From: Ficedula albicollis
Taxonomy: Eukaryota; Chordata; Aves; Passeriformes; Muscicapidae
Length of the DNA: 64,000 bases
Reading direction: 5' to 3'
Assembly: GCF_000247815.1 (NCBI RefSeq)
Contig: NW_004775878.1
Span: forward strand, 123,501-187,500
Shown here: positions 1-53,017 of the stretch, piece by piece
Numbering within the stretch: the first letter of the stretch is position 1
Layout of the letters: each line of letters starts with the position of its first letter
The notes under the pieces: generated by a model
Database searches by the model: none
Told to the model about the DNA's origin: nothing
What the model saw: the letters and a program-made list of their open reading frames with translations, nothing else
Position numbers and translations under genes: made by a program

Positions 1-15462
<15,462 letters not shown>

Positions 15463-15527
15463 CCTGGAGGGGCTGGGGGGTCCTCGGCGGGCAGGGGGGT
15501 GCTGGGCGGTGTGCAGGGTCCTCAGAG

Positions 15528-19619
<4,092 letters not shown>

Positions 19620-19739
19620 CTGGGGGGGCTCGTGGTGCCCGTGCTGGGGGTCCCGGCAGCTCCACGCTCAGCACCTCCTGCTGCACCCGGCGGGGAGCAG
19701 CTCCCCCTGCGACCCTTCCCCACCCCCTCGCCAGCGTCC

Positions 19740-20170
19740 CAGACCCGCAGAACACAGACCCCAGACCCACAGAACACAGACCCACAGAACACAGACCCAC
19801 AGACCCACAGAACACAGACCCACAGAACACAGACCCACAGACCCACAGAACACAGACCCACAGAACACAGACCCACAGACCCACAGAACACAGACCCACA
19901 GAACACAGACCCACAGACCCACAGAACACAGACCCACAGAACACAGACCCACAGACCCACAGAACACAGACCCACAGAACACAGACCCACAGACCCACAG
20001 AACACAGACCCACAGAACACAGACCCACAGACCCACAGAACACAGACCCACAGAACACAGACCCACAGACCCACAGAACACAGACCCACAGAACACAGAC
20101 CCCAGACCCGCAGAACACAGACCCACAGAACACAGACCCACAGACCCACAGAACACAGACCCACAGAATC
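19740..20170. repeat. 38-bp minisatellite (ACCCACAGAACACAG type)
   Basis: About eleven tandem copies of a 38-base unit built from ACCCACAGAACACAG and ACCCACAG modules, nearly perfect inside and degraded at both ends (CCCGCAGAACACAG variants). The period is not a multiple of three, so any reading frame rotates through three peptides; it is not coding. Confidence 0.9.
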
Positions 20171-20569
20171 CCGAGGCTGGAAAAGCCCTCCAGGGCCATG
20201 GAGTCCCAGCTGTGCCTGATCCCCCCCTCATCCCAGAGCCCTGGGTGCCCCCTCCAGCCCCTCCTGGGACCCCTCCAGGGCTGGGCACCCCGAACCGCCC
20301 CGGGCAGCCCTGCCAGGCCTGGCTGTGCCCCAGCTCTGTGCCCCATTGTGCCCCAGCTCTGCCCCTGCTCCCCTGAGCTGTGCCCCCTCCTCAGCCCCAG
20401 CTCCAGCGGCCACAGCTCCGAAGGGGAGCTCAGGGCAGGGAGGGACATGGGGGAGCTTTGTGGGGTGTGTGGGGTGCCTGTCCCCTGGATCCCCCCGTGG
20501 CACCCACCGGGGGACGCCAGTTTGGGGGGTGACGTGGGGATGCCCAGTACAGCACCAGCAGAGCTGACC

Positions 20570-20870
20570 TGATCCAGTACAGCCCTGTTCAGCCCAGTAC
20601 ACCATGACCAGAGCCAGTACAACCCAACATAATCCCGTCACACAACCCAGTGCAGTACAGCCCAGTCTAGACCAGTACAGGATGGTACGAACCGGTACAG
20701 TACAGCCCAGTCTAGACCAGTACAGCCCAGTACAGCCCAGTCTAGACCAGTACAGGATGGTACGAACCGGTACAGTACAGCCCAGAATGACCCAGTACAG
20801 CCCAGTACAGCCCAGCATGACCTAGTACAGTCCAGTACGACCTAGTACAGTCCAGTACTGCCCAGTAAAA
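20570..20870. repeat. CCAGTACAGC-type tandem repeat
   Basis: Imperfect repeats of CCAGTACAGC, CCAGTCTAGACCAGTACAG and GGTACGAACCGGTACAG units. Includes several CTAGAC palindrome-like pieces. No gene seen between 20,171 and 20,569 either; that part is plain G/C-rich sequence. Confidence 0.8.
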
Positions 20871-21063
20871 TGTGAGCTGGGGGTTCAGCCCACCCAATCC
20901 CCCTGTTCTTCCCCTGGCCCCATCCCTGGCCCATCCTCGAGCCCCCCTGGCCCCATCTCTGCCCCAGAGCTGGACAGAACCCCAGGGGTGCCCCAGGGTA
21001 GGCACAGCTTCCTCTGGGGGTGTCCCCCTCTCCCCTGAGCTCCCCCTTCCCTGGGGGTCCCAG

Positions 21064-21140
21064 GGTGCCCCAGCACGGTCCCTGCCCCAGCCTTTATAGC
21101 ACCCCCGGCCCGGGGGGGCCCGGGTCTGTAATCCCCCCCC
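21064..21140 (-). promoter_or_regulatory. Candidate minus-strand TATA promoter with CRX-like site
   Basis: On the minus strand GGGATTACAG (CRX/OTX-like, plus-strand TAATCC at 21129-21134) is followed 30 bases later by a consensus TATA box GCTATAAAGG (plus-strand 21092-21099). The order and spacing suit a start near 21065 firing away from OPN1SW. In human the gene in this place and direction is CCDC136, but no CCDC136 coding was recognised here. Confidence 0.35.
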
Positions 21141-21316
21141 TAAGCGGCTTCTGCTCATCCTTCCTGTTCCCCGGGGGTGCCCCAGCCTGGGGAGGGGGCG
21201 GCAGGAAATGCTGGGAATCTTCTGGGACTTCAGTCCCAGCAGGGCACCCCAAAAGTGACCCCCCCATCAATGACCCCCCAGCTCTGCACCTCCAAAATGA
21301 GCACCCCCTCTCAGAC

Positions 21317-21620
<304 letters not shown>

Positions 21621-22009
21621 ACCTGGGGGTGCTGGGGTGGGGGCAGCAGGTGACCTCGAGGGAAACTCCGAGTTCCTCCATCCAGGGCTGGGCCATCCTG
21701 GGGGTCAGGATCAAGGCTGGAGACACCTGGGGACACCTGGCCATACTGGGGGGACCAGGACAGAGCTGGGGGACCCCTGGGGCACACTGGTGGGACCAGG
21801 ACTAAGGCTGGGGACCTCTGGCCATCGAGGTGGGACCAAGACTGGGCTTGGGAACACTTGGGGACACCCGAACACCCCAGGAGGAGCAGGATCGAGCTAA
21901 GAGACCCCTGGGGGACCCCCCCCATACCCTGATGTTGTGGGGAGCCCCTCTGCCCCCCCCCCAAATCCCCCAGAGCACCGGCAATCGGCTTGGGCCGGCT
22001 CAGGGCGCC

Positions 22010-22090
22010 GATTAGGCGCAGAGCCGGGCTTAGCCCACCCTAATCCCCAAGTTTGGCCGGGCTGAGCCCTGATCCCCCCTAAGCAGCTTG
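22010..22090 (+). promoter_or_regulatory. OPN1SW: Photoreceptor-type promoter elements (CRX/OTX-like sites)
   Basis: Three K50-homeodomain-like sites lie within 100 bases before the TATA-like box: GATTA at 22010-22014, CTAATCCC around 22040-22047, and TGATCCC followed by CTAAGCAGCTT at about 22070-22089. CRX/OTX sites of the TAATCC type are known drivers of opsin genes; binding here is inferred from motif and position. Confidence 0.5.
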
Positions 22091-22102
22091 GGGGGCGCAG
22101 GC

Positions 22103-22108
22103 TATATC
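22103..22108 (+). promoter_or_regulatory. OPN1SW: TATA-like box of OPN1SW
   Basis: GCTATATCAG lies about 35 bases before the start codon, so the 5' leader would be only a few bases to about 10 bases long if transcription starts 25-30 bases downstream. A short leader is usual for cone opsins. Position and motif only; the start site was not determined. Confidence 0.5.
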
Positions 22109-22140
22109 AGGGGGCGGGCGCCCCCCCCGGCACCGGCGCC

Positions 22141-25453
<3,313 letters not shown>

Positions 25454-25567
25454 GGGGCTCTGGCCCCGCCCCAGCCCCCGGGACCCCCGGCTGCCCCCCG
25501 GGCATCCCCCTGTGGGGCCAGCGCCGCCCGGGGGTCCGGCCAGCCTAGGATGTAGCGCGGGTGGGAC

Positions 25568-25573
25568 AATAAA
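25568..25573 (+). terminator. OPN1SW: Polyadenylation signal of OPN1SW
   Basis: AATAAA occurs 115 bases after the opsin stop codon, in the right orientation, giving a short 3' UTR. No downstream GU-rich element was mapped. Confidence 0.7.
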
Positions 25574-25653
25574 CCACGGCCGCGGTGTGAGCGCAACGGG
25601 ACCCGCGGAGCGCCGGGACCACGGCGGGGCGCCTGGGGCAGCTGTGCCCCACG

Positions 25654-26232
<579 letters not shown>

Positions 26233-26760
26233 ACCTGGGGCGGCTGTGCCCCACGGCAGGGCGGGATGGGGATCCCGGGGCAGCTGTGCCCCACAGCGGG
26301 GTGGGCGCAACGGGCAACTGGAGCTGGCTGTGCTGCATGGTGGGATGGGATGGGATGCGATGCGGGTTTGGTGGTGGCTGTGCCCCACAGCAGGGTGGGA
26401 TGGGGATCCCAGGGGCAGCTGTGCCCCACAGCGGGGCAGGATGGGGCCCTGGAGGTGGCCGTGCTCCCCAGTGACACCACAGTGGGACTGTGCCACTTTG
26501 TCCCCCAGGGAGGTGGGATGCTGCTGCTGTTCATCTCATCTGTGGGGTGGGGTGGGGTGGGTGCAGGGGCTGGATTCCCTCGGTGGGGCTGAGCCCCCCA
26601 CGCCCCAGGGGCAGGGCTCCCACACATGTCCCCCCACACCCCCCAGCTCCCCCAGTGCCTGAACCCTTCTGGCTCAGTGCCAGGGGGCAAACCCCGATCC
26701 AGGTTTGGGGCAAACAGGGAACTGGGGCCTGTCCCCGCGGCCCATCGGGGGCTGAGCAGG

Positions 26761-27935
26761 TTTATTGAGCTCCAACCATCCGGATCCCTTCAATCAGCCC
26801 GAGGAGAAAACCGAGGAACAAACCCGGAGGAGGAGAAAGTCCAGGGCAGGAATTGTCCCAGCTGCTCGCGGATGGAGCGGGGGGTGTTAGGAGAGGGGCT
26901 GAGTGGCTGCCCCAGAGGCTTTCCCAGGGTTCCAAAAATCACTTCTCCCGTCCCAAACCATCCCTGGCGTCCAAAAGCAGCCCCAGCACCACCAGACTCC
27001 CAAGCCCTGCGAAGGGCCATACTCCCGACCCACTCACCACTGGATTTAGGGAGGGGAGGAAGAGATGAGAGGATCTGGTCAGCCCTTGGGAACCTTTGGG
27101 GAAGGATTTAAGGGAAAACCTGTGAATTTGGAGATGGCTGGGCCGATCCCAAACAGCTCGGGTGGCTGCAGGGGGACAAACAACACGGAGGGGAGAAAAC
27201 CTTGGGAGCTGTCCCAGAGGGGGTGGGGCCCTCCCCCAGGGTCTGGGGGGTTCAAGGCACTTGGAGGGGGGCTGGGGGGAAGGGTCTTGCCCAGATCCCA
27301 CAGGGCAGCGACAGGGAGGAGGGTCCAACCTCCCTGGGGTCACCTCCAGGTCACCCCCGGGCCCTGCTGCTGCTCTGACAGTTTTTGGGGTTTCCTTGGG
27401 TTTGAATTTTCATTTCAACGTTCACTTTTTACTCCAATTTCAAATCAATGTTTCCATTTAATCCAATTTCACTTCTTTGGTTCCAATTCCATTTCTGTTT
27501 CAATTTCCAATTTTGATTTCAATGTTTAATTCCAATTCAATTTCTTAACCCAAATTTCAGTCCAATTCCAACTTTAATTCCAATTCCAATTCCAATTTTT
27601 ATTCCAACTGCAATCCCAATCCCAATCCCTCTGTGAATTCCCCAATTCCCCCCCAGGCCCCCGGGCAGCCCCGTCACTGCCCCCGCGCCAGGGGAGCTGT
27701 TTCCACACGTGGTAAAACCAAAACATACAAAAATAACCCAAAAGTCATTAAAATCCGGGGAAAACCCACAACGAGACGAGCCCCAGGTGCCGGGGGAGTG
27801 TGGCTTTCCCGAGCCCCGTCCCCGGGATGGGGCTCCTCCCTCGGCGAGGGACGGAGCCCACGGGCAGGCAGGCGCCGAGGCTGGAGCTAGAAGGAGGCTG
27901 GAGCTAGCCAAGGAGGCTAGGACTAGCCAAGGAGG
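26761..27935 (-). promoter_or_regulatory. CALU: CALU 3' UTR with polyadenylation signal
   Basis: Downstream of the CALU stop there is about 1.2 kb without another coding exon, ending in AATAAA on the minus strand (TTTATT at 26761-26766). It contains an AT-richer stretch of imperfect AATTCC-type repeats at about 27400-27630. The tail faces the OPN1SW 3' end, so the two genes converge. Confidence 0.6.
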
Positions 27936-43263
<15,328 letters not shown>

Positions 43264-43849
43264 CGTGCCAGCCTGCGGGGACAGGGGGATGGGACAGGGA
43301 CAGGGACACTGAGATGGGACAGGGACACGGGGATGGGACAGGGACAGGGACACAGGGACACTGCGATGGGACAGGGACACTGCAGGGGCACCAGGCGGTA
43401 GCAGGGTCAGCACGGGGAGGGACAGAACCAGGGTGTGCTGTCAGGGAAAAACGGGGCTTAGGGCGGGTCTTCTGGGAAGAGTGGGGGTTTAGGGGCAGTT
43501 GTCTAGGAAAAACTGGGGATTAGGGCAAGTTACCCGGGAAAATGGGGATTGGGGCATGTTACTGGGGAAAAGCAGACTACTAATAATGCAGATTATGGGA
43601 ACAAAAATGATTAATTAATCCAGATGATCTGGATAAAATTATAAATACGGATTGTTTGGGCAAAGATGATGAATTAATGAAGATTGTCTGAGAAAAATGG
43701 GGAATTACTGTGCATTATCTGGGAAAATGAAGATTTGGTGCAGATTATGTGAGCACAAATGACTAACAAGTGAAAATTATCTGAGGAGATGATGAATTCC
43801 TGCATATTCTCAGGGCAAATTCATTAATTGATCCCAATTATCAGGGCAC

Positions 43850-44105
43850 TGTAATGAACTGATACGGGTTATCTGGGCAAAAGTGATTCACTGACACGGA
43901 TTATCAGGGCACAGTGACTAATTAACACAGATTATCAAGGTACAGGGATTAATGGATGTGGATTATCAGGGCACAGGGATTAATTAACACAGATTATCAG
44001 GGCACAGTGACTAATTAACAAAGATTATCAAGGCATAGGGATTAATGGATGTAGATTATCAGGGCACAGGGATTAATTAACACAGATTATCAGGGCACAG
44101 GGAAT
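43850..44105. repeat. About 30-bp ATTATCAGGGCACAG repeat
   Basis: Eight or so imperfect units of ACACAGATTATCAGGGCACA plus GGGATTAATT, in AT-rich sequence between 43,560 and 44,105 where I see no gene. Confidence 0.8.
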
Positions 44106-44494
44106 TTCCAGCCCTTGGTTTGTCCTGTTTCCCCCAGAGCTGCTCCTCACCCCAGCCCAAATTCACCATCAAGAGCACTTCAATTAAATTAATTCCATAT
44201 ATTCCCTACCCTTTTTGCTTTGATCTAAATTTAAACACACCCTTACCCCTTTAAATTTACATCCAGGTCTTTCCCATCCAGACCTCTTAAACACAAATGT
44301 AAACTCAGGAATTCCCATTCTTTGGCTCCTCAAATTTGTGGTTTAAAATGTAGGTGTTCCCCTTTAACCTGAACTCACACCAAGGATTTCTGCCCTGGGA
44401 GTGACCCAGAAATGACCAGGAGTGACCTGGGACTGGTCCCATGCCAAAGCAAGACAGTGGTGGCCGGACACGGGGGAAAGGACACGGAAAAGCT

Positions 44495-44655
44495 CCTTCC
44501 TTCCTCTTTTTTTTTTTCGACTGAGGATTTATCAGACCATTCAGAAAATCCCCAAATTTCAGTTCCTCGGAAGTGCTTCCTCTTTTTTTTTTTTTTTCGA
44601 CTGAGGATTTATCAGACCATTCAGAAAATCCCCAAATTTCAGTTCCTCGGAAGTG
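44495..44655. repeat. 80-bp tandem duplication with poly-T
   Basis: Two copies of a segment starting CTTCCTCTTTTTTTT and containing CGACTGAGGATTTATCAGAC, offset by 80 bases with different poly-T lengths. Confidence 0.85.
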
Positions 44656-44960
44656 GGGAAGGAGGGGGCATGGTGAGGGGATTTGGGTTATAAAGAGTAA
44701 AAGTCACTTTTTCAGTGTTTCTGGGGAGGAAGAGCATTCCAGGAGGGAAAGGTGTCCCTGTCCTGAGGAGTTGACTCCGCTCCCTCTGGGCACATCCCAG
44801 TGCCAGGATCAGCCCAGCCTGGAGCAGAGTGACCTGGAACGGGTCAAACACCCCGATTTTATCTCCCAGAGCGCACACAGAGCCCGGGAGGCCCTTGGGA
44901 GTGACTGAAGGGGGACAACCCAGCCCGCAGCCGGATCGGGGCCGTGCTGTGGGAGCGGCA

Positions 44961-45330
44961 CTCAGGGACACCAGAGCCCACAGGGACACCAGAGCCCACA
45001 GGGACACCAGAGCCCACAGGGACACCAGAGCCCACAGGGACACCAGAGCCCACAGGGACACCAGAGCCCACAGGGACACCAGAGCCCACAGGGACACCAG
45101 AGCCCACAGGGACACCAGAGCCCACAGGGACACCAGAGCCCACAGGGACACCAGAGCCCACAGGGACACCAGAGCCCACAGGGACACCAGAGCCCACAGG
45201 GACACCAGAGCCCACAGGGACACCAGAGCCCACAGGGACACCAGAGCCCACAGGGACACCAGAGCCCACAGGGACACCAGAGCCCACAGGGACACCAGAG
45301 CCCACAGGGACACCAGAGCCCACAGCCCAG
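44961..45330. repeat. 18-bp minisatellite, about 20 copies
   Basis: Perfect array of GGGACACCAGAGCCCACA. As 18 is a multiple of three, both strands give simple hexapeptide repeats (for example GTPEPT), but there are no splice signals or conserved flanks. Confidence 0.95.
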
Positions 45331-46134
45331 CAGTTACCCACGCACAGTTACCCGTGGAAAACGGGCAGCAGCTCCTGCTGAGCAGCGGGACGGGCCCGGG
45401 ATTCCCTGGGGAGATCCAGCGTGAGGGGAAAGAAGAGCCCCTCTCCTCCCAGCCGGGCCCAGCAGATCCCTTTTCTCCCAAATTCAGGGTGAACTGCAGG
45501 GAGGATGGGAGCAGGAACCAGTGGTGGGGAGATGTGGGGGTCAGAACGGGGGTCCAGCCCCTCAGCTGGGGAGGGACTCGGGATTCCAGCAGGGCTAGGC
45601 AGGATACTGAGGGAGGACCTTGAGATTGCAAGGATACTGATGGAGAAATTCGGGATTCCAGGTGGGTTTGCTGTAATATTGGTGGAGAAACCCAGGATTC
45701 CCATTGGGTTTGCTAGGATACTGACAGAGGAACTCGGATTCCCACACTGGGCTCGGAACCGTGGTGGCATTTAGAGGAAAGTGATGGGGAAAAGCCCCTC
45801 TGGACACACATTCCCCATGTGGGGGGCCAACAGAAAACCCCCTGCAGGCAACGCAGTTTGCTCAGGCTGGGGAGTCAGCCTGTTTCGGCTTTTTATGGGA
45901 TTGCTCCCGTTGGAGCAGCCAGAGTGAGGGGCGCGGGCTGGGGAGTTCCAGAGAAAGACGGGCGGATGCGGGGGAGACCCGGGGAGCCAAAACCAGCCCC
46001 GGGGCAGAAAGGGGCCGGTGCTGCCCCAAAGCAGCCCCAGAGTCTGGGGTCACCGAAGGTGCGGGACAGAAACAGGGGACTGGGGTGGCACCTCCCCGGC
46101 CCAGAGCCCCCGCAGGGCAGCACCGGGGCGCCAT

Positions 46135-48079
<1,945 letters not shown>

Positions 48080-48320
48080 CTGGTCACTCCCCGGTCACTC
48101 CCGGTCACTCCGGTGCGGCCCGGCCGAGCCCGGGCTGCCGTGCAGCCGCAGCACCGCTCACACGTGCCCACCCAGCTGCCCTGAAGGGGACCCGCTGCCG
48201 GCCCCACAGAGCCCCCGGAGAGCAGAAGCCCGCTGTGACGAGCACCGAGGAGCGGGGAGCCCTGCGCCGGGACCGGAACGGAGGCAGCGCACCCGCCGGG
48301 GCACGGCCGCGGGGCTCGGA

Positions 48321-49412
48321 GGGCGACAAGCGATAAAAGATTCCTGATAATCATGAAAGCATTGGGGTTTGTATAAAACAAGATGCTTAGGTGTGAAATG
48401 AGGCATGACGCTAAAGAAAATAAAATATGATCATTTATATTAATATAAATATCCATGTAATATAACTATTATATTATATATATTTATATATAAATAATAT
48501 ATATTCATATTAATAGAAAATAATTTTATTTTAAATCCCCATTACGAATATTATGTTTCTAAATAAGTTGTATCTGCTGGCAGCTTGCAAAACAAGGTTT
48601 TCACACAGCCCAGCAGATCCTGCAAAATCAGGTTTCCAGATTTGTGTGATCAACTGTAGCCAGCCCTGAGACCAAATTTCCTGACTTCTGCCACTCCTTA
48701 CCTACCAAGACAGATGGTTATCTGTGGGACTTGACAAATTGTCCAGAGACTCCCGAAGTCCAGCGATGCCACGGACCCCCACTGCTCACCTGGCAGAATC
48801 ATCACAGCAAAACAATAACGATTATTGATGGCTACAAGGAAACCACGCTCTAAAAGGAGCTGCAAACCAAAGTTGGGTGGAGCATGGGGTGGGCAGTGAC
48901 CCCCCAGAGCTGCCTGCTCTGTCTGTATAAAATAAACCAAGCTAAATTAGCTGAATATCGAGACTTCTGCTTCTCGTTTATAACAGGAGGCTGCAGCCTC
49001 CTTTCACCCCACGCTCCCGGCCGCACCCTGCCCTCCTCCTCCCCCCGTTGGCCGAGGTACCGGGAGGGTGGAGCCCTCCCCAGGTGCAGCACGTCTTCCC
49101 GTTGAGCTGGCCCGAAGCTCGGGTTCGTGCAGCCCTGCCCGTGCCAGGAGCCAGAGCTGCGCGGGATCTGTCACCTGCCTGCGGCTTGAGGCTGCCGCGG
49201 ACACCGAGACCCAATTCAGAGGCGTTAACACCCACAGAAATGTTTGCAAAGACATTAACACCATCTTTCCTATCACCAACAGTCCCGGGCAGCACCCTCG
49301 GGGGATGAGCCCTCCCCCGGCTCCAGCAACTCCCTTCGTCCTGGGGTGTTTGTCTGACTGGGCACTTTGTCCAGAAAGATCTGGAGAGAGACGGAACTGA
49401 AATATCTCAAAC
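48321..49412. repeat. 1.09-kb direct duplication, copy A (copy B 49430-50521)
   Basis: Near-identical copies offset by 1,109 bases, separated only by a 17-base adapter remnant. One visible difference (T at the CAACTGTAGCC site, C in copy B). Confidence 0.95.
48345..48985 (+). mobile_element. LTR-like element (solo LTR candidate), copy A
   Basis: A 641-base AT-rich block bounded by TG...CA. It carries TATAAAATAAACC near its 3' part (TATA box overlapping an AATAAA signal) and recurs, diverged and inverted, at 53018-53608, so it is an interspersed element. No internal retroviral coding sequence is present. No clear target-site duplication was found. Class cannot be assigned from the sequence alone. 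Confidence 0.6.
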
Positions 49413-49429
49413 CGACGCTCTTCCGATCT
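49413..49429. other. Illumina adapter remnant at a duplication junction
   Basis: CGACGCTCTTCCGATCT sits exactly between the two copies of the 1.09 kb duplication, so the second copy starts at a library-fragment end. Confidence 0.95.
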
Positions 49430-49453
49430 GGGCGACAAGCGATAAAAGATTCC

Positions 49454-50094
49454 TGATAATCATGAAAGCATTGGGGTTTGTATAAAACAAGATGCTTAGG
49501 TGTGAAATGAGGCATGACGCTAAAGAAAATAAAATATGATCATTTATATTAATATAAATATCCATGTAATATAACTATTATATTATATATATTTATATAT
49601 AAATAATATATATTCATATTAATAGAAAATAATTTTATTTTAAATCCCCATTACGAATATTATGTTTCTAAATAAGTTGTATCTGCTGGCAGCTTGCAAA
49701 ACAAGGTTTTCACACAGCCCAGCAGATCCTGCAAAATCAGGTTTCCAGATTTGTGTGATCAACTGCAGCCAGCCCTGAGACCAAATTTCCTGACTTCTGC
49801 CACTCCTTACCTACCAAGACAGATGGTTATCTGTGGGACTTGACAAATTGTCCAGAGACTCCCGAAGTCCAGCGATGCCACGGACCCCCACTGCTCACCT
49901 GGCAGAATCATCACAGCAAAACAATAACGATTATTGATGGCTACAAGGAAACCACGCTCTAAAAGGAGCTGCAAACCAAAGTTGGGTGGAGCATGGGGTG
50001 GGCAGTGACCCCCCAGAGCTGCCTGCTCTGTCTGTATAAAATAAACCAAGCTAAATTAGCTGAATATCGAGACTTCTGCTTCTCGTTTATAACA
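49454..50094 (+). mobile_element. LTR-like element, artefactual second copy
   Basis: Same element as at 48345-48985 with one or very few differences, contained in the 1,109-base-offset duplication whose junction carries a sequencing-adapter remnant. Probably not a separate insertion. Confidence 0.55.
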
Positions 50095-50521
50095 GGAGGC
50101 TGCAGCCTCCTTTCACCCCACGCTCCCGGCCGCACCCTGCCCTCCTCCTCCCCCCGTTGGCCGAGGTACCGGGAGGGTGGAGCCCTCCCCAGGTGCAGCA
50201 CGTCTTCCCGTTGAGCTGGCCCGAAGCTCGGGTTCGTGCAGCCCTGCCCGTGCCAGGAGCCAGAGCTGCGCGGGATCTGTCACCTGCCTGCGGCTTGAGG
50301 CTGCCGCGGACACCGAGACCCAATTCAGAGGCGTTAACACCCACAGAAATGTTTGCAAAGACATTAACACCATCTTTCCTATCACCAACAGTCCCGGGCA
50401 GCACCCTCGGGGGATGAGCCCTCCCCCGGCTCCAGCAACTCCCTTCGTCCTGGGGTGTTTGTCTGACTGGGCACTTTGTCCAGAAAGATCTGGAGAGAGA
50501 CGGAACTGAAATATCTCAAAC

Positions 50522-51286
50522 TTGAAGAAAGATGTTGAGGGTCTGGAGCCCCGGGAAGGGGCTGGCCCCCGGTCTGGAGCCCCGGGAAGGGGCTGGGGGA
50601 GCTGGGAAAGGGCTGGGGGAGCTGGGAAGGGGCTGGGGGAGCTGGGAAGGGGCTCAGGCTGCAGAAAAGGAGGCTCAGGGGCCCTTGTGGCTCTGCACAA
50701 GTCCCTGCCAGGAGGGGACAGCCCCAGGTCGGGCTCTGCTGCAGGAACAGGGACAGGAGGAGAGGGAACAGCTCAGGCTGGGCAGGGCAGGGTGGATTTT
50801 GGGGAATTCCCTGCTGGGAAGGAAGGGCTGCCAGCCCTGGAGCAAGGGGAGAGTCCCCGTCCCTGCTGGATTTGGGAGATGTGTGGATGCGGCCCCAGCC
50901 GCTCCTGGGGCTCCAGCCGCTCTCCCAGCTCCGCTCCCTGCCCTGGACACGCTCCAGGCGCGCCCCAAGCCGTGAGCGCATCCATCCCAAAATACCGCCA
51001 GGGCTCCGCTGGCACTGACGGGCTGGCTATAAATACACCTGGCTCTGCCCAGGGCTGCCGCGCACTCGGCGTGATCCCATCGGCAGGGAATGTCTCCCCG
51101 GACCCAAATCCCGCTTTACGGGCTCGCGGCAGCGTCAGGTTCTATTTAACCCCTGCGCGGTGACACATGGCCAGGCTGAGCTCAGCCGGATCACCCCCGC
51201 CCGCTCCCCGCCGCGAAACCGGCGCTTCCAGCGCCGTGATTCATCCCGAAGGCAGAAATGCCTAAATTAGGGCAGCAGGAGCATCC
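50522..51286. other. Intergenic sequence, short GCTGGGAAGGGGCTGGGGGA repeats only
   Basis: The first 130 bases hold five copies of a GGGGGAGCTGGGAAGGGGCT-type unit. A TATA-like TATAAATA occurs at about 51029 but no associated coding exon was seen. Confidence 0.5.
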
Positions 51287-51336
51287 CGGGGCTGCGGTGA
51301 GATAATTCCCACCCGGCCTCGCTCGGCCCCGCAGCG

Positions 51337-51338
<2 letters not shown>

Positions 51339-51391
<53 letters not shown>
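51339..51391. repeat. Poly-C tract, 53 bases, with duplicated flank
   Basis: CGGGGCTGCGGTGAGATAAT and following bases to GCAGCGAA occur on both sides (from 51287 and from 51391). Confidence 0.97.
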
Positions 51392-51393
<2 letters not shown>

Positions 51394-51899
51394 GGCTGCG
51401 GTGAGATAATTCCCCCCCGGCCTCGCTCGGCCCCGCAGCGAAGCCACGGGCTGGAAAAGCTCAGCACGGAGCGCCTTGGAAAACCTCCCGCTGCGTTTTC
51501 CCCTCGTTAAATCTCCCCCGGTGCTGGAATCGCTCGGTCTGGAGGGGAAAATGAGCACAGACATGGGCAACGGGCACTGAAAGCACGAGATTTTTAAAAT
51601 CTTATTCATTAAATACATCTCAGGGGTTCAGATGGCTTTTTGAACAGAAGGTGGCTCAGGAAGGCTGAAATTATTAATTTTTTATTAGAATGTAAGTTGA
51701 GGGGGTTTAGACGGGTTTTCAAAATTAAAAAATTGTTTGAGGGTCATTTTGGTTTTTTTAAATAAAAATGCCTTAGGAGGTTGAAACGTTAGGGGTTTTT
51801 TGAATGAAGTACGGTTTGGATCGGGCATGGGGGGCTCCGGGGTGGACACTCGTGCCCAGTGCCAGGGGCACGGAGCAGCTCCTGGCCCGGTGTCCTGGT

Positions 51900-52195
<296 letters not shown>

Positions 52196-53017
52196 GCACC
52201 TTTCCGCTCCTCGGCTGCCTTTTCTCACGCTAGCTGAGCCCGGCTCTCCACTGCTCCGGGAGTCATTTATTGCATTTCCTCACGGAAGTGCTCAGGGAAA
52301 TCCCTTTTCCTCAGAACTCCAAGTCCCTCACAATCCCCCTTTTTTCCACGCCTCAGGCCACCCCCATTGTTTCTTTTTTCAGTTCTTCCAGTTTCTCAGT
52401 CTTGTAAAGCCATTGACATGTTGCAGCTTCTCTCTCAGTATTTAGCATATTTATTTAGCACCTTTGTTTATTTATTTAGCATATTTATTTATTTATTTTA
52501 TAGCATATTTATTTAGCATAAGACAAAACCCACTCCCAATCCCTGCTTTCCTGTCTTGACCTCCCCAGTCCCTCAACCCCGCTGCTTTTGCCCAAACTCT
52601 GCACATTTAGGGGTTTCTCTGCTCAGACATTTCCCTTCCCCAGAGGTCCTGTCCCACTCCTAACTGTCAGTGAGAGCAGCTCCCAAAATGGGTAAAATTC
52701 TGATTTCCACACACTTTCCAGCTGGATATTTATTTCTGGGACCTCCAGGCACTTCCAAATCCCAGAATTTAGGAAAGCAGGTTATTTATTAACCAGCTTT
52801 TTGGCTGCAGCCATGTTTGCCCCATTGTCACACACCCCGACCAGCAAAGCTCCAGGGAGGATGGCCTTGGGATTTGGGCAAAGGAGAGGGAATTTCATTG
52901 GTCTGTGGGATTATGGATCCCCTCCCACCCACAGAACCCAGAGCCTGAGCCTGATCCCACAGAGCCCAGAGACTGAACCCAATCCCACAGAACCCAGAGC
53001 CTGACCCTGATCCCACA

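Noticed and set aside
19740..20170. CRISPR-like array
   Set aside because: Contiguous units without variable spacers, in a vertebrate genome; it is a minisatellite.
20742..21158. Minus-strand open frame as first exon of CCDC136
   Set aside because: The translated sequence (rich in G, R, W, P) has no coiled-coil or acidic character and no clear donor; only the upstream promoter-like motifs are retained as a weak candidate.
48698..48940. 80-residue open frame repeated at 49807-50049 as a conserved small gene
   Set aside because: Its apparent conservation comes from an adapter-joined duplication, and it lies inside an LTR-like element; the 53 kb copy does not keep the frame.
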